This document shows positions 1-5,677 of a stretch of DNA of 5,677 nt, piece after piece. The stretch's first letter is position 1, and each line of letters begins with the position of its first letter. The translations under genes and the position numbers were made by a program. The notes beneath the pieces are model-generated. The model did no database searches and had not been told where the DNA came from. It worked only from the letters and a program-made list of their open reading frames with translations. Location: contig DQUX01000182.1 in the NCBI GenBank assembly GCA_015662065.1, positions 1-5,677 on the forward strand. Reading direction: 5' to 3'. Source of the stretch: Anaerolineales bacterium. Its GTDB lineage: Bacteria > Chloroflexota > Anaerolineae > B4-G1 > DUEL01.

Positions 1-47
1 ATAGAAAGCGGCTTTTGTCAAGAACTATCGACGAGGAAACCCGTCCA

Positions 48-63
48 ATTCGTGCCATTCGTG
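48..63. repeat. Short direct repeat attcgtg x2 upstream of korA
   Basis: The heptamer attcgtg occurs at 48-54 and again at 57-63, separated by two cytosines, so the period is nine bases. It sits just upstream of the korA ribosome-binding site, in sequence that is non-coding if the GTG at 84 is the start. It resembles the low-complexity spacer repeats seen between genes in some Chloroflexota, but with two copies chance cannot be excluded. Confidence 0.4.
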
Positions 64-70
64 ATCCATC

Positions 71-79
71 AGGAGGAGG
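71..79 (+). promoter_or_regulatory. Ribosome-binding site deciding the korA start
   Basis: The sequence aggaggagg is a near-perfect Shine-Dalgarno match and ends four bases before GTG at 84-86; the first aggagg core (71-76) ends seven bases before it. The reading frame is open back to a TTG at 15, but that codon has no comparable site upstream. The 23 residues it would add do not resemble the start of the gamma domain, which begins with the TIDEITIRIGG strand. Confidence 0.85.
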
Positions 80-83
80 AAAA

Positions 84-1826
84 GTGACGATAGATGAAAT
101 CACCATCCGCATCGGCGGGGAGGCGGGGATGGGGCTGGAGTCCGGCGGCGCGGGGTTCGCCAAGGCGTTGACCCGAGGCGGTCTCTACGTCTTCGGCCTG
201 CCGGACTACTACTCCCGCATCCGAGGCGGCCACAACTTCTTCTCCGTCCGCGTCGCCTCCCACCCCCTCTACTCCCACGCCGAGCCGGTCCACGTCCTGC
301 TGGCGCTGGACGTGGAGACGGTCCGGCGACACATCGACGCGGTGGTCCCGGGCGGGGCCGTCGTCTACGACACCAAGGACAACCTGCCCGACGACCTGCG
401 CCGGCCCGACGTCCACCTCTGCCCCCTTCCCCTCACCGCGCTGGCCGAGGAGAAGGGGGGGCGGGCGGTGATGCGCAACACCCTGGCCTTCGCCGTGGCC
501 GCCGGCCTGATCGGGTTCGACCCCACCTACATAGAGAGCGTCGTCCGGGACAACTTCGCCCGCAAGGGGCAGTCGGTAGTGGATGCCAATCTCCGGGTAG
601 TGGAGGCGGGGGCCCAGGCGGGCTGCTCCTTCCAGCCCGACTTCCCCTTCCGTATGGAGGCGGTGCCGAACGCCCCCCGCCGCCTCATCCTCAATGGCAA
701 CGACGCCTTCGCGCTGGGCGCCCTGGCGGGGGGCTGCCGCTTCGTCGCCGCCTACCCGATGACCCCCGGCTCCCCCGTTCTCCACTGGTTCGCCGCCCAC
801 GCCGAGGCATACGGCGTGGTCACCAAACACGCCGAGGACGAGATCGGGGCCATCAATATGGCCATCGGCGCGGCCTATGTGGGAGCGCGGTCGCTGGTCC
901 CCACCTCCGGCGGCGGCTTCTCCCTGATGGTGGAGGCGCTGGGCCTGGCCGGCATCACCGAGGTCCCGGTGGTCATCTACGAGGCCCAGCGGCCCGGCCC
1001 CGCCACCGGGATGCCCACCCGCACCGAGCAGGGCGACCTCCTCTTCGTCACCTACGCCTCCCAGGGGGAGTTCCCCCGCTTCGTCCTCGCCCCCGGCACG
1101 GTCGAGGAATCCTTCCGCATCGGCTGGCAGGTCTTCAACCTGGCGGAGCGGTACCAGACCCCGGCCATCGTCCTCAGCGACCACTACCTGGCGGTGGCCT
1201 ACCGGACGATAGAACCGGACGGGCTGGACTTCGACGGGGTGACCGTCGACCGGGGGGCACTGCTCACGCAGGAGGATCTGGATGGACTAACGGAGCCCTA
1301 CCGCCGCTTCCGGATCACCGAATCGGGCGTCTCCCCCCGCGCCCTCCCCGGCCACCCCAACGGGGTCTGGGTCACTACCGCCAACGAGCACGACGAGCTC
1401 GGCGCCATCAGCGAGGAGCCGGAGAACCGGGTCGCTCAGGTGGAGAAGCGAATGCGGAAACTGAGGGGAATGGCGGGGGAGGTAACGGAGCCATCCCTTT
1501 ACGGGCCGGAGGGAGCGGAGGTGACTCTTCTCTGCTGGGGGTCCTCCTACGGCCCGGTGCGGGAGGCGGTGGACCGGCTGAACGGGAAGCGGCCCGGCCA
1601 GGCGAACATGCTCCACTTCAGCGCGCTCCATCCCTTCCCCGTGGAGGCCACGAAGGCGGCCCTGGAGCGGACGAACCGGACGGTCGTTGTCGAGGGGAAC
1701 AGCACCGGGCAGTTCGAGACCCTGCTGCGGGCCTACACCTGCTGGTCGCCCGACGGCGCGGTCCGCCGGTACGACGGCCGGGCCTTCACGCCCGAGTACA
1801 TCCTCCGCCGACTCCGTGACGCTTGA
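84..1826 (+). CDS. korA: 2-oxoacid:ferredoxin oxidoreductase, fused gamma-alpha subunit
   Basis: Larger subunit of a two-subunit 2-oxoacid:ferredoxin oxidoreductase, a cytoplasmic enzyme that oxidatively decarboxylates a 2-oxoacid with CoA to acyl-CoA and CO2 and reduces ferredoxin (reversible). From GTG 84 it is 580 aa, normal for KorA-type fusions. Residues about 5-185 are the gamma domain: a GGEAGMGLESGG loop (11-22), then SRIRGGHNFFSVRV. Residues about 200-400 are the pyrimidine-binding alpha domain, with YPMTPGS (224-230) in place of the usual YPITPSS, a KHAEDEIGAINMAIGA segment and GPATGMPTRTEQGDL (from 305). The C-terminal part is the alpha domain II, with CWGSSYGPVREAV, HPFP and VVEGNSTGQFETLLR. 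korB follows 44 bases downstream, so an operon is likely. The preferred substrate (2-oxoglutarate, pyruvate or branched-chain) cannot be read from the sequence; kor is the best-fitting name. The upstream promoter is outside the window or not visible. Confidence 0.93.
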   Translation: MTIDEITIRIGGEAGMGLESGGAGFAKALTRGGLYVFGLPDYYSRIRGGHNFFSVRVASHPLYSHAEPVHVLLALDVETVRRHIDAVVPGGAVVYDTKDNLPDDLRRPDVHLCPLPLTALAEEKGGRAVMRNTLAFAVAAGLIGFDPTYIESVVRDNFARKGQSVVDANLRVVEAGAQAGCSFQPDFPFRMEAVPNAPRRLILNGNDAFALGALAGGCRFVAAYPMTPGSPVLHWFAAHAEAYGVVTKHAEDEIGAINMAIGAAYVGARSLVPTSGGGFSLMVEALGLAGITEVPVVIYEAQRPGPATGMPTRTEQGDLLFVTYASQGEFPRFVLAPGTVEESFRIGWQVFNLAERYQTPAIVLSDHYLAVAYRTIEPDGLDFDGVTVDRGALLTQEDLDGLTEPYRRFRITESGVSPRALPGHPNGVWVTTANEHDELGAISEEPENRVAQVEKRMRKLRGMAGEVTEPSLYGPEGAEVTLLCWGSSYGPVREAVDRLNGKRPGQANMLHFSALHPFPVEATKAALERTNRTVVVEGNSTGQFETLLRAYTCWSPDGAVRRYDGRAFTPEYILRRLRDA

Positions 1827-1850
1827 CGTTCGACGCTTCACGTTCGACGT
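1818..1850. repeat. 14-bp tandem repeat across the korA stop codon
   Basis: gacgcttgacgttc (1818-1831) is followed immediately by gacgcttcacgttc (1832-1845), identical at 13 of 14 positions, and then by a partial third copy gacgt (1846-1850). The first copy supplies the last two korA codons (Asp, Ala) and the TGA stop at 1824-1826. Reverse-strand reading gives SNVKRRTSS-like peptides, which I regard as spurious. The array fills much of the korA-korB gap. Confidence 0.75.
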
Positions 1851-1858
1851 GCACAATG

Positions 1859-1864
1859 AAGGAG
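1859..1864 (+). promoter_or_regulatory. Ribosome-binding site of korB
   Basis: aaggag lies six bases before ATG 1871, good spacing. It rules out the upstream in-frame codons TTG 1823 and ATG 1856, the latter of which practically overlaps the site. Confidence 0.8.
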
Positions 1865-1870
1865 CAGGGT

Positions 1871-2743
1871 ATGCTGACTCGAAAGGATTTTGCAGGGCGG
1901 GAACGCTCCACCTGGTGTAGGGGCTGCGGCAATTTCGGCATCCTCAACGCCATCAAACTGGCGTTGGTAGAGCACGACATCCCTCCCCACGAGATATTCA
2001 TCGTCACCGGGATCGGATGCGGGAGCAAACTTCCCCACTACATGAAGGTCACCGGCTACCACACCCTCCACGGGCGGGCGCTGGCCATCGCGACCGGCGC
2101 CCGGCTGGCCAACCACCGGTTGCGGGTGATGACGGTCCACGGCGATGGCGACGCCTATGCCGAGGGAATGGCCCACTTCATCCACGCCGCCCGGCGCAAC
2201 GTGCGCATCGTGGACCTGGTGCAAGACAACCGCATCTACGGCCTCACCCGGGGCCAGTACTCCCCCACCAGCGAGCGGGGCAAACGGACCCCCACCTCAC
2301 CGGAAGGGGCCATCGACCGGCCCGTCAACCCGCTGGCCCTGGCCATCACCGCCGGCGCCACCTTCGTCGCCCGGGGGTACTCCGGCGAGCTGAAGCACCT
2401 GGCCTGGCTCATCGGCGAGGCGCTGGAGCACCCCGGCTACGGGCTGATCGACACCCTCCAGCCCTGCGTCACCTGGAACCGGTCCTACGCCTACGACTTC
2501 TACAACAAGCGGGTCTACAAGCTGGAGGAGGAGCCGGGATACGACCCCACAGACCGGGCCGGGGCCTGGGAGAAGACCCAGGAGTGGGGCGAGCGGATTC
2601 CCATCGGTATCTTCTACCGGGGAGAGCCGGCCCCCACCTACGAGGAACAGGTGCCGGCCCTCCGGGCCGGCCCTCTGGTGGAGCAGCCGCTGGAGCGACT
2701 GCGGCCGGACCAGATAGAGAAACTGCGCGCAGAGATCGCTTGA
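1871..2743 (+). CDS. korB: 2-oxoacid:ferredoxin oxidoreductase, beta subunit (TPP and 4Fe-4S)
   Basis: Catalytic partner of KorA; it binds thiamine pyrophosphate and a single [4Fe-4S] cluster that passes electrons to ferredoxin. From ATG 1871 it is 290 aa, in the normal family range. The expected four cluster ligands are visible: C16 and C19 in WCRGCGNFG, C50 in GIGCGSK, and C199 in LQPCVTWN, the same spacing as in the archaeal two-subunit enzymes. The Mg-TPP motif is GDGDAYAEG (91-99) followed by DNRIYGLTRGQYSPTS (119-134). No delta-type ferredoxin domain is fused or adjacent, so an external ferredoxin is the expected acceptor. The extended upstream frame to TTG 1823 is rejected because it would translate the tandem repeat. 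The family assignment is firm; substrate specificity is not determinable. Confidence 0.94.
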   Translation: MLTRKDFAGRERSTWCRGCGNFGILNAIKLALVEHDIPPHEIFIVTGIGCGSKLPHYMKVTGYHTLHGRALAIATGARLANHRLRVMTVHGDGDAYAEGMAHFIHAARRNVRIVDLVQDNRIYGLTRGQYSPTSERGKRTPTSPEGAIDRPVNPLALAITAGATFVARGYSGELKHLAWLIGEALEHPGYGLIDTLQPCVTWNRSYAYDFYNKRVYKLEEEPGYDPTDRAGAWEKTQEWGERIPIGIFYRGEPAPTYEEQVPALRAGPLVEQPLERLRPDQIEKLRAEIA

Positions 2744-2745
2744 GC

Positions 2746-2778
2746 GGGGCGCGGACGTCGAAGCGCCTCTCGCGCCTC
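2746..2778 (+). terminator. GC-rich hairpin directly after korB, possible terminator
   Basis: Bases 2746-2753 (ggggcgcg) pair with 2771-2778 (cgcgcctc), giving eight continuous pairs including one G-U, around a 17-base loop. The stem begins three bases after the korB stop codon. An alternative pairing uses gcggggcgcg with cgcg and ccccgc around a three-base bulge. No T-tract follows, so it is not a classical intrinsic terminator; it may instead protect the 3' end or act in factor-dependent termination. Confidence 0.4.
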
Positions 2779-2790
2779 CCCGCAACCGGC

Positions 2791-2808
2791 CTGTAACATG
2801 GCTGTAAC
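2791..2808 (+). promoter_or_regulatory. Candidate PhoB/OmpR-type operator: CTGTAAC direct repeats
   Basis: ctgtaac occurs at 2791-2797 and again at 2802-2808, with four bases (atgg) between, so the repeat period is 11 bp. Two 7-bp half-sites with an 11-bp period are the known geometry of PhoB-family response-regulator binding (E. coli pho box: CTGTCAT-type repeats). The site lies upstream of a -10 candidate and of a sensor kinase gene, so autoregulation by the kinase's own partner is plausible but inferred. The 21-base gap to the -10 is longer than in the classical pho promoter. Confidence 0.55.
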
Positions 2809-2829
2809 GGAGGGTCGGCCGAACTCCTC

Positions 2830-2835
2830 TACAAT
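2830..2835 (+). promoter_or_regulatory. Candidate -10 element TACAAT of the kinase promoter
   Basis: TACAAT differs from TATAAT at one position and stands out in GC-rich sequence. No TTGACA-like -35 is present 16-18 bases upstream, which suits an activator-dependent promoter fed by the CTGTAAC repeats. Transcription would begin near 2842, giving a leader of about 170 bases before ATG 3011. Confidence 0.45.
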
Positions 2836-2847
2836 GGGAGAGAACGG

Positions 2848-2939
2848 CGGGGCAGTCCCGTTGCTATATGGTGCTTCGCCAGGGGGAAGCTGCCCCCCGA
2901 GGCCCGGATAACATTTCGGGGCCTGCCGCGAAAGGAGGA
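2848..2939 (+). other. Structured GC-rich 5' leader with competing stems
   Basis: Several pairings can be drawn by hand. ggggcag (2849-2855) pairs with ctgcccc (2890-2896). ggggg (2882-2886) pairs with ccccc (2893-2897) around a six-base loop. gcttc (2873-2877) pairs with gaagc (2886-2890). aggccc (2900-2905) pairs with gggcct (2919-2924). The first three share bases and exclude one another; the last can form independently. A Shine-Dalgarno-like aaaggagga follows at 2931-2939. It matches no riboswitch class I can name with confidence. No folding energy was calculated. Confidence 0.35.
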
Positions 2940-3010
2940 CTTGCCGGCCAAGGACAGGGGCATCGGATTCAGATACCCTCGCCGCACTCTTGTTCTGGGG
3001 GACATCGCTG

Positions 3011-5299
3011 ATGCAAGATCAAAGATCGGGCCAGTACTCTGAGTGGCGACAGCGGCTGCGCCAGTTCTTTAGCCTCAATATCCGCAGCAAGATCATCCTG
3101 CCCTATTTGATCCTCACGCTGGTCGTAGCGATCATCGGTACCTACGTGGTGATCACCCTGGTCACCAGCTCCCTCGACGAGCGGCTGACCAACCACCTGC
3201 TGGAAGCCGGGCGCGTCCTCTCAGACACGCTGGCACGCCACGAGCTCAAACACGTGGAGTCGGCCCGGATCGTAGCCTTCACCCAGGGAATGGGCAAGGC
3301 GCTGCGGGACCGCGATCAGGAAAGCGTGGCCACACTGGGCCAGCCGACGGCCGTCGGCCTGGGCCTGGAGTGCCTCATCATCACCGACGCCGAGGGCCAG
3401 GAGGTGCTCCACGTCTTGCGGCGGGAGGACGGCTCGTATGGGGTGGTGAGCGGACAGTTCGACACCCTGGGGCTGTGGATGGTGCAGGCTCTGCTGGAGA
3501 TGGGCGATCCCAACGGACTGCCCCGACGGGGGATCGGCCTTCATCCGGTCGACCAGCGGTACTATTATTTCACCGCCCTCCCCGTCGCGCTGGAGAGCCA
3601 GGTGGTCGGCGTGGTGGTCGTCGGCACCTCACTGGACACCCTGGTGCCCCATTTCAAGACCACCTCCCTGGCCGATGTGATCATCTACCTCGACGGGGGG
3701 CGGGCCGTCGCCACGAGTTTCGCCCTCGCCGAAGAGCCGGGCAGCGTGGCCGACCTGCTGGACGAACTCTCCATCACGCCGGAATGGTACGAGCGGGCCC
3801 TGAACAGCACCCACTCCACCACCGGCGAGAACCTGACCATCCGCGGCCGCTGGTACCGCCTCGCCCGCGGGCCGCTCCGCGTGGGCGACGAACGGCTGGG
3901 GGTCTTCGCCGTCGCCCTGCCCGCCCACTTCATCGTCCGGGCCGGGACCACCAGCCGCAACACCTACGCGCTGCTCTTCGCCACCGCGATGGCCTGCGTG
4001 ATATTGGTCGGATATGTGATCTCCCAACGCATCACCCGCCCCCTGGGACGCCTGGTGCGTACGTCGCGGGCGGTGGCGGAGGGGCACCTCGAGCAACGGA
4101 CGGGGATTCGAGGCGCAGACGAGATCGGTCTGCTGGCCACAACCTTCGACGAGATGACGGAGCGGCTGGCGGAACGAACCCGCGAGCTGGAGAACCTCAT
4201 CCACATCCACAAAGAGGCCGCCGGCCGCATCCGGGCGATCCTCTCTAGCATCGGCGACGGCGTGCTGCTGGAGGACCTGGAGGGGAATTTCATCCCCCTA
4301 AACGCCGCCGCTGAGGCGATGCTGGAGGAGATGGCGGCCAATTTCCTGCTCGGCCCCCTGCGGGAATTGCCCATCGGTGAGTTCGAACAGGGCCTGGATA
4401 CCCCCTCGAACCCCTGGCTCCTGGAGCACCGTCGCTTCCAGGTGGGGAGAAAAACGATCAGCGTCCACTCCGCGGCCGTCCAGACGGACGATGGCGAGCG
4501 GTTGGGCACGGTGGTCGTGCTGCGGGACGTGACCGCCGAGGTCGAGGCGGACCAGCTCAAGGACGCTTTCATCGCCCACGTCTCCCACGAGCTGCGCACG
4601 CCGTTGACGGCGATCAAGGGATACAGCGACCTCCTGCTCAACACCGCCGGCCCGGCCCTGGATGAGACCCAACGGGGGTTCCTGGAGACGATCGACCGCC
4701 ACACGGAAAACCTGATGTCTATGATCGAGACGCTGCTGGACTTCTCGGAGATGGAAGCACGAGGGCGGCTGGGCCTGCAGCGGCGCCCACTGCGCCTCTC
4801 CGACCTCGTGGAGGAGATCGTCGCGGAGTGGCAGGCGCCAATGGAAGAGAAGGGGGTGGCGTTCGAGGCGGAAATCCCGGCCGACCTCCCCCTGGTGAGA
4901 GCGGACCCCCGGCGGCTTCGCTGGGCGATCATCAACCTGGTGCGCAACGGTCTGCAGCACACACCGGCCGGCGGCAGCGTGACCCTGCGGCTCTCCACCC
5001 GCGAAAACCGGGTCATCCTCGACGTTGTGGACACCGGGGTGGGGATCTCCCCCCAGGACCAGCAGCAACTCTTCCGTCGCTTCTACCGGGTCGGGTCTGA
5101 ATTAGGGAATGAGGTGCGTGGGCTGGGGCTGGGGCTGTATGTGACCAAGGCTATCGTGGAGGCCCACGGGGGAGAGATCTACGTCGTCAGCGAGGAGGGA
5201 AAGGGCAGCACCTTCACCATAGCCCTCCCGATCCTGCGGCCTCGCGGGGACGAGGGGACGGCAGCCCAACGCGCCGGGGTGGAGAGCGAGGGACAATGA
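3011..5299 (+). CDS. Membrane sensor histidine kinase (Cache-like, HAMP, PAS, HisKA, HATPase_c)
   Basis: 762-aa inner-membrane sensor kinase expected to autophosphorylate on His and signal to a response regulator that is not encoded in this window. Order: TM1 (about 28-51); extracytoplasmic domain (52-317) with a Cache-like strand pattern, YYYFTALPV (184-192) then VVGVVVVGTSLD (198-209); TM2 (318-337); HAMP (338-391, ITRPLGRL and DEIGLLATTFDEM); coiled linker; PAS-like domain from about 407 (GDGVLLEDLEGNFIPLN); HisKA with SHELRTP, phosphoacceptor H526 and phosphatase-type E527/T530; HATPase_c with N-box NLVRNG (N642, N646), G1 box DTGVGI (674-679), F-box FRRFYRVG (688-695) and G2 box GLGLGL (704-709). 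All catalytic boxes are intact. ATG 3011 is chosen over TTG 2990; its ribosome site (ggggga, 2997-3002) is weak. The architecture resembles PhoR/VicK kinases; the ligand is unknown. Confidence 0.93.
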   Translation: MQDQRSGQYSEWRQRLRQFFSLNIRSKIILPYLILTLVVAIIGTYVVITLVTSSLDERLTNHLLEAGRVLSDTLARHELKHVESARIVAFTQGMGKALRDRDQESVATLGQPTAVGLGLECLIITDAEGQEVLHVLRREDGSYGVVSGQFDTLGLWMVQALLEMGDPNGLPRRGIGLHPVDQRYYYFTALPVALESQVVGVVVVGTSLDTLVPHFKTTSLADVIIYLDGGRAVATSFALAEEPGSVADLLDELSITPEWYERALNSTHSTTGENLTIRGRWYRLARGPLRVGDERLGVFAVALPAHFIVRAGTTSRNTYALLFATAMACVILVGYVISQRITRPLGRLVRTSRAVAEGHLEQRTGIRGADEIGLLATTFDEMTERLAERTRELENLIHIHKEAAGRIRAILSSIGDGVLLEDLEGNFIPLNAAAEAMLEEMAANFLLGPLRELPIGEFEQGLDTPSNPWLLEHRRFQVGRKTISVHSAAVQTDDGERLGTVVVLRDVTAEVEADQLKDAFIAHVSHELRTPLTAIKGYSDLLLNTAGPALDETQRGFLETIDRHTENLMSMIETLLDFSEMEARGRLGLQRRPLRLSDLVEEIVAEWQAPMEEKGVAFEAEIPADLPLVRADPRRLRWAIINLVRNGLQHTPAGGSVTLRLSTRENRVILDVVDTGVGISPQDQQQLFRRFYRVGSELGNEVRGLGLGLYVTKAIVEAHGGEIYVVSEEGKGSTFTIALPILRPRGDEGTAAQRAGVESEGQ

Positions 5300-5677
5300 C
5301 GACAGGAGAGCATCAAGATAACTACAGCCGGAATTGGAGACGGCGCGATCTACTGATGTTCTTCTTGATCCTCCTGGTGGGGATCGCCTGCCTCCTGCTC
5401 GCGGCGCAGATAGCGGCCACCCCGGCCCGCGTCTGGGAGGTCCCCGCCGGCATGCTCTCCGAGCTGAATCCAGACGACCGCCAGGCCCCCCAGGGGCTCT
5501 TCATCGAGCCCCTACGCCCGGAGATCATGACCCTCCCCCCCTGGGGGCCGGACCAACTGCTGACCCCCCAGGGGCCGGGAGTCGTCGTCCCGCCGGCCGT
5601 CTTCGTCCCTGCCGGGACCGACACCCCCGCCCCCACGACGGCGGTCGCCGCGACCCCCAGCAGTACGCCGACCCCCC
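5296..5677 (+). CDS. Single-pass membrane protein with Pro/Thr-rich ectodomain (partial, C-terminus beyond window)
   Basis: I do not recognise the family. ATG 5296 overlaps the kinase stop as ATGA, and the frame stays open for 127 codons to the window end. The N-terminus is cytoplasmic and basic (NWRRRD, 13-18), followed by one hydrophobic helix (about 19-41, LLMFFLILLVGIACLLLAAQ). Positive-inside charge predicts that the remainder faces outside. There is no lipobox and no clear signal-peptidase site, so it is probably anchored. Residues 43-107 are proline-rich, including MLSELNPDDRQAPQG and LPPWGPDQLLTPQGPG. From about 108 the chain becomes a TP-rich linker (TDTPAPTT, ATPSSTPTPP) like those preceding repeat or adhesin domains in Chloroflexota surface proteins. 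The overlap with the kinase implies translational coupling and a shared function, perhaps as cell-surface target or accessory sensor. Function is unassigned. Confidence 0.75.
   Translation, partial: MTTGEHQDNYSRNWRRRDLLMFFLILLVGIACLLLAAQIAATPARVWEVPAGMLSELNPDDRQAPQGLFIEPLRPEIMTLPPWGPDQLLTPQGPGVVVPPAVFVPAGTDTPAPTTAVAATPSSTPTP

Noticed and set aside
15..43. TTGTCA at 15-20 as a -35 element for korA
   Set aside because: No -10-like hexamer lies 16-18 bases downstream; the bases there are aacccg-like.
15..83. korA start at TTG 15
   Set aside because: No ribosome site precedes it, and the extra residues would be translated spacer repeat; GTG 84 has a strong Shine-Dalgarno at proper distance.
69..1184. 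Long reverse-strand open frame of 371 codons across korA
   Set aside because: It is antisense to a gene with clear family motifs, has glycine/valine/aspartate-rich composition typical of GC-rich shadow frames, and has no recognisable domain.
1287..1856. Reverse-strand frame starting with an SNVKRRTSS-like peptide
   Set aside because: The start is a translation of the tandem repeat and the rest is antisense to korA.
2848..2950. Cobalamin riboswitch in the kinase leader, suggested by ggtgc, gggggaa, ctgcccccc and aggaggacttgcc
   Set aside because: The conserved central block (GGTG-AA-TCC and the P5 pairing) is absent, the span is far shorter than any cobalamin riboswitch, and the B12-box match is imperfect. 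A histidine kinase is also not a usual target.
3370..4248. 292-codon forward frame inside the kinase gene
   Set aside because: It lies out of frame with the Cache/HAMP region, is rich in Arg, Pro and Gly, and shows no domain. The kinase frame is intact throughout.

Overview
The window is GC-rich bacterial DNA read entirely on the + strand. It carries two transcription units: a two-gene 2-oxoacid:ferredoxin oxidoreductase operon (about 84-2743), and a second unit with a membrane sensor histidine kinase (3011-5299) and the start of a Thr/Pro-rich membrane-anchored protein (5296 to the window end). Several traits together suggest a Chloroflexota lineage (Anaerolineae or Thermoflexia-like): high GC, the two-subunit KorAB enzyme, short TTGACGTTCGACG-like intergenic repeats, a TPTP-type surface-protein linker, and a PhoB-like direct-repeat operator. 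This placement is inference; no rRNA or other phylogenetic marker is present.

Region 1 (1-83) is the end of an upstream spacer. It holds a short attcgtg direct repeat and a strong Shine-Dalgarno sequence that fixes the korA start at GTG 84. Region 2 (84-1826) is korA, a fused gamma-alpha subunit. A 44-base gap containing a 14-bp tandem repeat separates it from korB (1871-2743), the TPP and 4Fe-4S subunit. The two proteins should form an enzyme that interconverts a 2-oxoacid plus CoA with acyl-CoA plus CO2, using ferredoxin as electron acceptor. No dedicated ferredoxin, delta subunit or other kor subunit is encoded here.

Region 3 (2744-3010) is a 267-base regulatory gap. It has a GC-rich hairpin directly after korB, two CTGTAAC repeats spaced 11 bp apart (PhoB/OmpR-type operator geometry), a TACAAT -10 candidate, and a long GC-rich leader. 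The leader has competing stems and an unusually good Shine-Dalgarno sequence with no properly placed start codon.

Region 4 (3011-5299) encodes a complete sensor kinase: TM1, a Cache-like extracytoplasmic domain, TM2, HAMP, PAS, HisKA and HATPase_c. Its stop codon overlaps (ATGA) the start of a partial gene running off the window end. That gene encodes a single-pass, N-in protein with a Pro/Thr-rich extracytoplasmic region. The overlap implies co-translation, so the kinase and the surface protein may work together. No response regulator lies in the window. I found no RNA gene, insertion sequence, CRISPR array or attachment site.
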